A DNA stretch of 64,000 nt from Poa pratensis (taxonomy: Eukaryota > Streptophyta > Magnoliopsida > Poales > Poaceae), in contig CAMZMU010000123.1 of the NCBI GenBank assembly GCA_947311845.1, positions 15,235,161 through 15,299,160 on the forward strand. The letters are read 5' to 3'. Position numbers and translations under genes: made by a program. Of this stretch, positions 43,201 through 55,200 are shown piece by piece (position 1 is the stretch's first letter; each line of letters opens with the position of its first letter). Below the pieces are notes generated by a model that saw only the letters and a list, made by a program, of their open reading frames with translations, had not been told where the DNA came from and ran no database searches.

Positions 43201-46200
43201 CGACGGCATTGCCATCGGCGTATGAGGAACTGAAAAAATAGCGGGGCGCAAAGTCCGACGGCATTGCCGTCGGCGTATGGAGGGAACGGCCTGGATGCCG
43301 TCTTGTGGGGCCCACCAAGCGTACATCGACGGGGTCGCAGACGCCGACGGCGGATTGGGTACGCCGACGGTACGCCGACGGCCTTCTGGTCTACGCCGAC
43401 GGTTCCCAGCCGTCGGCGTTTTGTGGGATTCCGTAGTGATAGACAAATGGGAGGATGGTGGCCTGCGGTAGTGATGGAGATATGGTACGACGAGTCGATA
43501 GGTAGTGGCGGTCTAGAGGCGGTAGCTAGCTACCGGAGATGGGGAGAAGTGGAGAAGGCCAACGACGATGAGAACAAGGAGGTCTTGTGTGTGCGCCGAG
43601 AAGGGGAAGTGTGTACGAGGCTTCCGTGGGTGTGCGGGTGTGGGGGTTTACCGGAACATGTCTCAGTTTTTTTATCCGAGCGAAAAAATATTTTTTTATC
43701 TCAAAAGGCATGTAATGCCTTGTGCACTTTTACAAAAAAATCGTTACATTTGTCACAAGGTACTTGTGTTTTTTCTACAATTAATACACTGATATATTCT
43801 AGTACAGAGCTGTCTCCAGCAATTACAAAATGAACTCTAAAAATGCAAATCATCCAGGTCTTCAAACTTCAACACAATCTTATTTTCTCTTAAAGTCTTA
43901 AGGCAGTTGCGCATAAAATGACATAGAAACCAAACAACAAACATCCAACGAGGGTTCTCCAAAAAAAATGTTTCTAAGCTGCAATGCAAAGGCTATGTGC
44001 TCAACGCGGCTATTAAAGTAATTAACCAACATTGGCAATTGCACCAACACCAGTATTATAGGAAAAACAACCGAACAACCTTGTTGAAATCGACGGGAAA
44101 TCGAGGGCACAAATCACCATTGTCGAAGATGTAGCAACCGGAACAAATATTGCGAGGATCATCTTCCTTGTGACAATCATGAGCGAAATTCCAAAATCCT
44201 TCAGCGCGAAGCAAGATCTGAAAGTCGATACCTATAGAAATTTAATCTTGCAAACCATTGACATAGGATGAAAATCTCGTCGTCGAACAAAGGGCAGAAT
44301 ATCACTTATTATAGATGTTGTAGTATATATTGACACAGTGGCCAAAAGAATGATGGCTACCGAAATGCTAACCAAATATATTGAAAGTGATAATTTTATT
44401 AAAACCTCCACCCATAGATCGGATGTCCCGCCCCTCTTGACACCGGAAAGACCAACTAGATAAGGGCGAACCATTGGAAGGAGGAGGCGGACTTTAGCTG
44501 CTAGGTTTTTTGGAGGAAGATGGCGGCGGCTTTGGCACATGTCCTATGTCGCTTATGTACTTGTGTTAGAAAAGCAAAATATTGTGAATTTTTATTTAAG
44601 AACCAAAATAGGATGTTCTTTTCTAGATTAGCCAATGGGATATTAACATCTCACTAAGTGATTAAAATTTCGGTGCTTCACGCAAAGCAACCCTAACTTA
44701 ATCTATAGATTTTTTTATATTAAAAATTCCACCTATAGATCGTGTTCCCTGCAACTCCCGACATCACAAGGGCAGAAAAGGGGGAAACCATCGGAAGGAG
44801 AAGGCAGAGTTTTGGCGGCTAGCTTTTCGGGAAGAAGATGGCGACGGCTTTGGTACATGCTCCGTGTCACATCATGTACTTCTGCTAGAAAAAGAAAATA
44901 TTATGAAATGGTTATTTACGAACCAAAATAGGATATTATTTTCTATATTAATGAATGGGATATTCTCAGACAATTAAGTAATTAGAATGGCGGTGCTTCA
45001 TGCAAAGTTGTGATGAGTAACATCACAGCTGTGCCAAATACCTTCTGAAAATTTTAAATTCGTATACCTAAATCCTTAATGGCCATGATTAATGAATGGG
45101 ATACTTAATGAACGAATTTGACCATTAATATATACTTAATTATATGTATTGAGAATGTATAAACGGTACCGTTGGATTCGTCTTGCATAATTTGTCGGCC
45201 CAGTGAAAACCAGGGTACCATGGGCCGGCCTGCCATAGCCCTCGACGTTCTGCGGAGAATTCTGCTAAGGACCAGGCGTTCAGCCTGGCGAGCCTCGCGA
45301 GGGCTTCTTCACTCTGCTGAGCGTTTCCACTAAGGACCAGACGCTCAGCCTGAGAGGCCTCGTGAGGGAGTTTTCCCTCGCGAGGATCTCACCAGTCCGG
45401 AATATGGCTAAGTCCTGGCGCACGTCTGCGCCACCCTCGCGAGGCTTCCCTCGCGAGGCGTCAAGTACTTCAAAACCTCGGCGAGGTACCCAGCCCTCGC
45501 GGGGTTCCTTCAAGTGGAAGCAAGCTTTGCGCCCACTGCAGAGCGCACATGGCCTCTGCGCCCGCCGCAGAGTGACGCGCGCGCCTGCACGCGATGACGA
45601 CGACGCCGCAGTTGCCGTTCTTGTGTATAAAGCAGTCAACAAAGCTGGGGCAAGCAAAGTGGACTCCCAGTATTGCCATTCTGGTGATAAGGGGACCGGC
45701 GCCCGCTACGCTCCAAGCGTGACGTCACCGTGGGGCACGCCACGGGCCTCTGCAGCGCCAACCCATCGTCCTGGATGGACGGTGGCTTTTTCTGCCAAGA
45801 AGACGTTGCTCTCTGCCATGGACCGCGTCCATGGACAACCCCGACGTCGTGCACTGCGCTCCACCTTAGCCACCATGTGGTATCCCTTCCCGCCTTGTGT
45901 TTTCGGGGAAGAGGACCGGGGCAGTATAAAAGGAGGCAGTGTACGACCAAGAGAGGGGATTCGAACTCGATTCGGCCATTCCACACTCAACCAGCTACGT
46001 CGCAAGGAAGAAGACAGAGCTCCTTCCACCATAGTCCACCATAGCCATAGCAGAGCCCTCGGCAAGCTCATTGTACTGTAACCTCTCCAAGCAGTGCAAT
46101 ACAACATAGCAGGACGTAGGGTCTTTACACCTCACGGTGGGCCTGAACCTGGGTAGTGGCTCGTGTTCACTCTCTGTCGTGATGTTCCTCACCGAGCTCG

Positions 46201-49200
46201 ACGAGCACCGTCGCCGAGGTTGTTGAGGATTTGTTTGACGTTGTGTTCAGCCCCTTACTCGATTCCTGGCATCAGAGAGACACCCCTAGTTCCTTGGGAC
46301 TAGTCTCCGACATTTGGCGCGCCAGGTGGGGGGCTGAGGCACGTCTTCAACCTCTTCGACCTCTCCGCGACATGGCTGACACTCGAGCTGAGCGCCTCGC
46401 TCGGCGGACATCTGGCAGAGCCACCACCGAGCCCGCTGCCAACAACAACGCGCGTGGTCGCTCACGCACCAACCGCGCTTCAGAGCGCAACGCCGAGCCG
46501 CGTGTCGAGCACCCAGAAGACGACGGCGGCAACGGCAGCGGCAACGACGGCGGCAACGACGACAACGGCGAGGGAGCTTCCTCCCAGCACCCGTCCAGGC
46601 GCGAGAGCGCCTCCACGCAGAGCCGGGCGGCGCCTAGCCCAGCCACTGCGCTACTCATGGCGCAGGAGCTGTTCCGCTATCGCCCTACGCCGGCAGGCCA
46701 CGACAACTGGCTCAACCGCCTCGAGGAGCTCGTCAACGCCGCTGCTGCGCCCGCTCCAACGTCGGCGCCCTCTCGCTCGCTGGTGCACCACTCCGGACGC
46801 GGAGGGAACATAGCGCACGGCGCTCCTCCTCTGCCTCCGCCGCCGCCTCCTCCAGCTGCGGCACCGGCGGGGAACCACCGTGCCGCGTCGCACGCGTCCT
46901 CACCGCACGACTGCCAGATTGTGCAGCGAACTCCAGCGGACGCGCGCATGGAGATCGAGCGCCAGCGGGACCGCCACAACCGCGTCATCCAGGAGATTGC
47001 AGCCGCAGGTCGCCAGAACCGCGGAGCGCTCGCCGGCGGCGCTGTGACATACGCCATAGGCTGCACCGCCTTCACCCGCAACTTGCGCCGCGTCGTCTGG
47101 CCAGTGAAGTTCAAGCCAGATCTCCCCCCGCGCTACGACGGCAGGACAAACCCTCTAGAGTTTCTGCAGCTCTACACCGTCTCCATCCAGGCCGCGGGAG
47201 GAGATGACAAGGTGATGGCCAACTGGCTCTCCATGGCGCTCAAGGACTCAGCGCTCTCGTGGCTCATGAACCTCCCGGAGAACACCATCGACTCATGGGA
47301 GGACCTCTGCAAGGTCTTCGTCGCCAACTTCAAGGGCACCTATGAGCGCGCACTCACCTACAACGATCTCGGCGCGGTGCGCCAGAAGCCCGATGAGACC
47401 CTCCGCAGATACATCCAGCGCTTCAGCCAGGTCCGCAACAAGATTCCGAACATCCCGGACTCGCACGTCATCTCCGCCTTCAGGGAGGGCGTCACGAACC
47501 GCCGGATGCTCGAGAAGCTCGGCATCCACGACACCCTCACCTCAGTGGTGAAGCTCTTCGACCTGGCTGATAAGTGCGCCAAGGCTGAGGAGGGCCTCCT
47601 CTTCGTCAAGAAAGAAACGGAGGAAGAGCCTCCTGAGGGATCCAGGAGCAGGAAGAAGCCTGTCGAGAAGCGCAAGACCACCGCCATCCTCACGGCAGAG
47701 CCTGACGCTAAACAGCCTCGCGAGGCCTCTTCGGCGGCTGACGAGAAGAAAGTGGACAATCGCCCGTTCTGCATCTACCACAACAGGCACAATCACGCGA
47801 CTGAAGACTGCTGGGAGCTCAAGCAGCTCAGCAAGGAACGCGAGAAGAACCAAGGCCACGGCGGCCGCGGCGGAGGCCGTGGCGGTCGCGGAGGCGGGCG
47901 CCACAACTTCCAGCAGAGGGCTCAGGCGAACCCTGTCGGGCGAAATGGCAATCTCCCTGACGAGAACCCTGGGGGCTACCAGGCCCCTCAGGGGGCAATA
48001 GCGTGCATCCTCGGCGGGTCCCAGGCGCCCAAGTCCAACAACCAATTCAAACAGTTCTCTCGCGAGGTCAACGCCACGCTTCCAGTGATTGAGGCATCCG
48101 AACCCCTCAAGTGGTCGCAATACACCATTGCCTTTGACTCCAAGGACCACCCAAAGTCGACCAAGGCTGTCAGCACCATCCCTCTGGTGTGCACTCCCAT
48201 CATCAACAACATCGCCGTCGCCAAGATGCTCATAGATGGGGGAGCAGGCTTGAACGTCATCTCTGTCGAGACCTTCGAGCAGCTTCAAGTGCCATACGAG
48301 TGGCTGATGCCCTCCAGGCCCTTCACGGGGGTGACAAGTGGCTCCACTACACCGCTGGGGCAAGTGAGGCTCGCGGTCACCTTCGGCACGCCGCAGAACT
48401 ACCGCACCGAGCAGATCGACTTCGACGTCGCACACATTGGCCTGCCCTACAACGCCATCCTCGGCTACCCCGCCCTCGCGAAGTTCATGGCTGTCACACA
48501 CCACGCGTACAACATCGTCAAGCTTCCAGGTAGCGGCGGCACCATCTCCATCCACGGTCAAGTCCAAGACGCAATGCGCTCTGTCGAGACCGCCTACAAG
48601 GCCGCTGCCGTGGCATTCCCTGCTGACGAGGACATGGAGCCCCTCGAGAGGCCAGCAAAGAAGAAGCAACTGTTTTCACAGGAACAGGCAGCTACGAAGA
48701 AGGTGTCGCTGGACGCCAGCGGCTCGGGGGCTAGCGTCACCATAGGCGCTGGCTTGCCTCTCAAATAGGAAAGCGCGCTCGTCGCCTTCCTCAGGGCAAA
48801 CTCTGACATGTTCGCATGGACACCGTCAGAGATGTCCGGAGTACCGAGGGAGGTGATCGAGCACCACTTAGCCGTGTGTCCAAACGCACGCCCCGTGAAG
48901 CAGAAAGCACGGCACCAGGCGCCAGAGAAGTAAGAGTTCATCATCGAGGAAGTAGAGAAGTTGAAAGAAGCACGCATAATTCGAGAAGTTGTGCACCCCA
49001 CATGGCTCTCCAACACGGTGGTCGTCCCCAAGCACACCGGGGGCGGCAGGCTCTGCATCGACTACACCGACATCAACAAGGCCTGCCCCAAGGACCCGTA
49101 CCCCATGCCCAGAATAGACCAAATTGTGGACTCCACCGCCGGCTGCGATCTCCTCTGTTTTCTGGATGCCTTCCAGAGGCTCATGAGGACGGCCTTGGGG

Positions 49201-52200
49201 GCTCAGATGGGGAGAAACACAGAAGCCTACGTCGACGACGTCGTGGTCAAGACTCACGAAGAGCACACTCTCATGGAGGACCTCGAGGAGACCTTTGCCA
49301 ACCTGCGCAAAGTAAACATCAAGCTGAACCCCGCCAAGTGCGTCTTCGGGGTACCATCAGGCAAACTCCTCGGGTTTCTAGTGTCCCACCATGGCATAGA
49401 GGCAAATCCCGACAAGATCAAGGCCATAGAAGAGATGCAGCCACCTCGTCGCCTCAAAGACATGCAACGCTTGGCGGGATGCATGGCCAGCCTAGGCCGC
49501 TTCATCTCCAAGTTCGGCGAGAGGGCGCTGCCATTTTTCAAGATCATGAAGAGGTCTGGCACGTTCAAGTGGACGCCGGAGGTGGACAAGGCATTTGAGA
49601 CCTGAAGAAGTACTTGGCCAGTCCACCTGTCATGGTCGCCCCAAGGCCCGGCGAGCATCTGAAGCTGTACCTATCAGCCACTCCACAAACAGCAAGCGCG
49701 GTCTTGGTGGCAGAAAGGGAAGAGCCAGTCCTCGCCAAGAAGGACACTGCCACACCCAGCCCAGAGCCTCCCGACAAGGAACACCCTCTTCAGGCCCCGA
49801 GCCTCAAGTCGAGCCCGCGCAACCAGCAGGCACCCTCGCCGAGGGTTCGCCACAAGAAAACCTCGACAAGGCCCCTGAAGAGCCCAGCGCTGCAACTCCA
49901 TCGACAACGCTCGTCGAGCATCCCGTCTACTTCGTCAGTACGGTGCTGCGAGATGCTCGCGAGCGATACACCATGCAGCAGAAGCTCCTCCTCGCGCTCC
50001 TCATTGCTTCCAGGAAGCTGCGCCACTACTTCCAGGGCCACCCCATCACGATGGTCACGTCATTTCCCCTGGAGCAAATCCTGCGCAACCCAAACGCCAC
50101 TGATCGCGTCGCAGGGTGGAACATCGAGCTACAACCCTTTGGCCTGCGCTTCGACACCACCAGAGTCATCAAAGGAAGGGCATTGGCGGACTTCGTCACC
50201 GAACGGATGGACACGCAGCAGGAAGAGCCTCAAGAGGCAGAAACCACGCCATCTGGAGACACAGTGCCAAACCACTGGACCATGCACTTCGACGGGGCAT
50301 TCGCATGCCAGAACGCAGGGGCTGGCATCGTCCTGACCTCACCAAAAGGCGACAAGCTCTTCTACGCCGTCCAGCTGTGCTTCACGACTGACAAGGTCTC
50401 CAACAACATCGCCGAGTACGAAGGCCTCCTCGCCGGGCTCAGAGTTGCAATCGCCCTCGGCATCAAGCACTTACTCATCAAGGGTGATTCCCAGCTCCTC
50501 GTCAACTTCTCCAACAAGAGCTACACGCCTAAGGACGGTCACATGACCGCTTACCTCGAGGAGGTTCGCAAGCTCGAGAAGCACTTCAAGGGGATGGAGC
50601 TCAGGAACATCCCGCGAAAGGAGAACCAGGAGGCTGATGACATCGCCAGGCGAGCGTCGCGGAGAGAGGCCCAGTAGGCAGGCGTGTTCAAAGAAAGGCT
50701 CACCAGGGCGTCGGTGAAACAGCCAAAAGAAGCAGTCAGCGTGGACATCGACGAAGAGCTCCCATTGGCACCAACATCTGGAGCACCAAGCTGCGGTCCG
50801 CCCTCAGGAGAACGCCTGTTGTTAGCCATGACGCACCAAGAGACTGGTTGGATCGACGAGATCAAGGAGTACCTCAGGGACGGAGTCCTCCCTGAGGAGG
50901 ATGCAGAAGCGAGAGAATTGCTCGACAGGCCAAGTCATACTGCCTTCACGAGGGAGACCTGTACCGCAAGCGTCCAAATGGAGTTGCATTGAAATGCGTC
51001 CCCCCTGAAGAAGGCCGCCAGCTGATCAAGGACATACACAGTGGAGAATGTGGCCACCATTCATCCTCGCGCACCCTCGCAGGGAAGGTCTTCAGGAGTG
51101 GATTCTACTGGCCCTCAGTGCTTCAAGACGCAACCACGTTGTCCAAGCTTGCGAGGCATGCCAATTCCACGCCAAGCAGGTCCACCAGCCTGCACTGGGG
51201 CTCCAAACCATCCCGCTCTCCTGGCCCTTCACGGTCTGGGGGCTGGACATCCTGGGACCGTTCCCACGCTCCAGCGGGGGCTACCGCTACCTCTACGTCG
51301 CCATTGACAAGTTCACCAAATGGGCGGAGGTCGAAGCGGTGCGCAGCATACCAGCGAGATCAGCGGTGAAATTCATCAGAGGCCTGGCCTGCCGCTTCGG
51401 CGTGCCAAATCGCATCATCACCGACAACGGCTCACAGTTCACCAGTGGCATCTTCAGGGCCTACTGCGAAAGCCTCGGCACCCGGCTCTGCTTCGCCTCG
51501 GTGGCTCACCCACGAAGCAATGGGCAAGCTGAGCGAGCAAACGCTGAAGTGCTCAAGGGCCTCAAGACAAGAAGCTTCAACCGCCTCAAGGCCCACGGCA
51601 AGAACTGGATTGAAGAACTCCCCTCTGTGCTCTGGTCCATCCGCACCACTGCCACGAAGCCCACTGGAGAAACGCCGTTCGCCCTCGTCTATGGCGCTGA
51701 AGCAGTCCTCCCCACCGAGATCAAGCATGGGTCCCCACGGATCCTTGCTTTCAACGAGGACAACCAGGAAGAACTCCACAACGACGACCTGCTGCTGCTC
51801 GATGGACTACGTCGCCGTGCTGCCCTCCGGGCGGCAAAGTACCAAGAAGATCTGCGCCGCTACCACAGCCGCCACATACGCCCGCGCACCCTCGAGACAG
51901 GCGATCTCGTCCTGAGGAGGATACTCTCCAGAGAAGGCCTCCACAAGCTCTCGCCCATGTGGGAAGGCCCCTACAGGGTCGCGCACATCGCCAGGCCCGG
52001 CGCGGTACGACTCGAGACGGAAGACGGCACCCCGGTCAAAAACCCGTGGAACATCGAGCATCTACGCAAGTTCTACCCGTGATCACGTCGCGGCAGGCAT
52101 TTTTTGTCTCAAGAGGGAAGCATGCATCTTCACCTCCCAGCTTCACAAAAGCTTTTCCCTCCACGAGGGCCATCTCCACTGAGCTCTCTCTACAACGCGT

Positions 52201-55200
52201 CGCCACGGGCCGCGAGAAGCCTCAGCCACTCCGTGTGGAACCCCATGCCCAGACATGGCGGACTTTATCTTGGCCACGCCAAGTGTAATGAACAATTTCG
52301 GTTCAACGTGAACCTTTGCGCCTCAGCGCCGTTATGTAATATTGCTTGGTGAGTTGTTTTTCTTACGTTCATTCGCGCTCACATTTTTCCCCATGCGCAC
52401 CTCGCGAGCGGGGGCTGAGCACGGTGTCTGTGCCTCGGGAGCATCCCAGCAGCATCGCAAAACCCAAAGGATCCGAGCTCTAACTCGTGGTTCTCCGCCC
52501 ACGACCGTTATCTCACCAAAGAGCTCTGACTCATGGGCCTGCTCCCATGCACGTCACCTCACCAAGGACCTTGGTGCTTACTCTCCTCGTGAGATACACA
52601 TGAGGAAACCTATGAGCGCGCATGAGTTGTACAACCGTGCATTGCTTGTGGGTATGCCTCTCTGTCCAACGCAGGGAACAAGACGCCCTACAAGGCTGCG
52701 GAGCTCCAAACCAGCCTCAGGCAACCTCGAGAGGGAAATGCCTCACCAGGGAACACAACACCCTCTACGAGACAAACGTCTCGCAAAGCTAAGTCCAAAC
52801 TTACGCCTCACGAGTTTTCCCTCTCGCTGGTTTTGTCGCCCCTCGAGCCTCTCTTTTCTCTCTTACGCCTCATGGGCTGCTTGCACGTCAAAGGGGAGCT
52901 CCCGAGCATCGTGCCTCGAGAGCTCTTACCTCTCTAAGCCTTACACACCCCCTGCCTTGTCGAGCCCTGACTCCGGCATACCGAAGCGGCGGTGCTATTT
53001 GCGCTGAAAGCAGGGTCCTAACGACGTAGAGCGAAAAAGACATGAGAAGGAGATAAAAGGCCTCCGAGGGGCGCTCACATTTGCACATAACAAGTGTCTT
53101 TACAAGCCATTACAAAGTAAAAATAGCAAGTCCTAAGATAACTTGTGCCCAAGCACATCTTGCAGCAGGAGCAGCTCACGCAGCAGGGTGTCGTCGTCTT
53201 CGCCGTCGACAGCTTCATCGTCCTCCTCCTCATCACCTGCCTCGCCGCCCTCCTGGTCCGGGTCCTCCTCGACCTCAGTCATCTTGAAGCGCTGGACATA
53301 CTTCTCCACATCTTCCCACACCGAGGCGTCCAGCTTCGAGGTGAGCCTCTGCTCCAGGGGCTCCTTCACAGTCGCGAAGTCGAAGCTAGGATGGAGGTGC
53401 GTGAGGTTGGCAAAGAAGCGGCCGACCGCGACGCCAAGGAGCTCACGGCTCTTAGTGTCGACCAGGTCGTCGAGGTTTGTCACAACATCCTCAAGGCTGG
53501 TCAGGAGCTGCTCGAAGAAGCCAAGATAGGTGGCGACGTCAGCATTCCCCTCGACAGAGAGCGAGGGGGCCTTGGCTCCTAAGCGGTCCGCGACAGCCCG
53601 CGCGCGGGCCACCATAGAGCGGAACATGCGTTCTCGCTGGCGCGACAAGACTCACGCAGCCTGAGCACTCTCCCGGGCCTCCTCGACAAGCTCCACCACA
53701 GGCGCTACCTGCTGCTGCATATCGGTCATGTCCTGCGTCAGAGAGGCAAGGTCCTGCTCCGCGTGGGCCCGGGCGTCAGACCGCTTCTTCTCTCGCTCGA
53801 GCTCCCTGATGTGAGCATTGAGCTCGTCGCGCTTCTTCGTGAAGCGCTCCTCCTATAGCTTGACCTTCCTCGCGATCTCCTTGGAGCAGTTGTCGCGGAA
53901 GAGCTTCTCTTTAGTCACGGACTCCTCCTTCATCTTCTCCTCCTTCTTGCGGAGGTTCTCGTTGGTCTGCAGGAGGCACTTCTTGTAGAATTCCTCATCC
54001 TGGGCCACCTTGCCCTCGCGAGACTCCAGGCTCTCCCGCTGCGCGGCTTGGTCCTTCTCGATTTGCTCGACCTGCTCCTCGCACTTGCGCAGCTCGGACT
54101 CACGGAAGTCGAGGTCTTCCCCGCGCTTCACAATCAGCCCTTCGCGAGTGCGCAGATCCTCGCGGAACTTCTCTATGTTCTGCCGCACGGTCTCTGACTC
54201 CGCGACGATCGTTGCCTCGCGGTCCAGGAGCTCTTGATGCTTGGTGGTGACTGCTGCCTCGCGCGCCGCAAGCTCCTGATGCTTTGCAGCGGTCTCTGCC
54301 TCGAGGGCCTCGCGCTTAGTGCTCAAGTCCGCGAGAGTCTCCTTAGCCTCGCAGATCACGCTGGCGCGGGTCTCCTCAGCGAAGCGCTGCGCCTCCTCGC
54401 GCCGCGCCTGGGCCGCGTCGTCCCTCCGGCGGCAGCGCTCCACAGTCTCCTGCAGGCAGGTCCAGCCCCGCACGAGCTCGGCATCTTCCTCCGCCTTGGC
54501 ACGGTCTTCCTCGGCGAGCTGGGCCTCGAGCCCGTCAAGCACCTCCCTCGCCGAGCGGAAGACAGCGTCTCGGCGAACCGCAATTGGGCGCCGACCCCGC
54601 AGGACCAAGGCCCACGCATCGCCAGGGGTCCAGAGGCACCAGCGCCTGCTGAGGACTCCAAAACGTCGCGCCTTGGGCTCGGAGAGGCCTCGAGGCGCGC
54701 CTGGGGGCTCTGGTAGAGCCTCCCTTTTCATCCGCGCCGGGGGCTTTCTGGGGGCTCGGAATGCCCTCGCCATCAGCCCCGGCGTCCTTCTGCCACCGGG
54801 GCGCATCATTCTCTCCTCCAGAGGCAGTATCGGTCTTCTCCGCCGAGGCCGCTCCCGCTGCAGCCTCAGTGTCCACCACCGGCGCTTCAGGGCCCGCGTT
54901 TGGTGGAGGTGGCGGCGCGGTGGCCTCCTCCATCTCAACATCGGCGCGCACCTCCGCCGACGTCACGGTCTTCGCCGCGTTTTCCTCCGCCGGCGTTGCG
55001 GTCTTCGCCGCATCTTCCTCTGTCACCTTCTCCTGCCGCGAAGGAGAAGCGCCAGGCCGCGCGGTCGGTGACGCCGTCGCCTCGGCTTTCTCCTCCTCGT
55101 GGTGCTCCTCCGCCTCGGGAGACGGAGCCGCTGTCTCGGGAGGAGGAGCGGTAGCCTCGTGAGGCACCGCCTCAGATGTAGGCGCTGCAGACGCTGCTGC

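Noticed and set aside
45636..46107. Minus-strand ORFs of 104-133 codons
   Set aside because: Inside the 5' LTR of Gypsy element 2 and repeated in the 3' LTR only where the LTR is intact; no domain.
47542..48669. 375-codon minus-strand ORF opposite gag-protease
   Set aside because: Antisense to an intact gag-protease frame in GC-rich DNA; the translation mirrors the sense codons and shows no family features.
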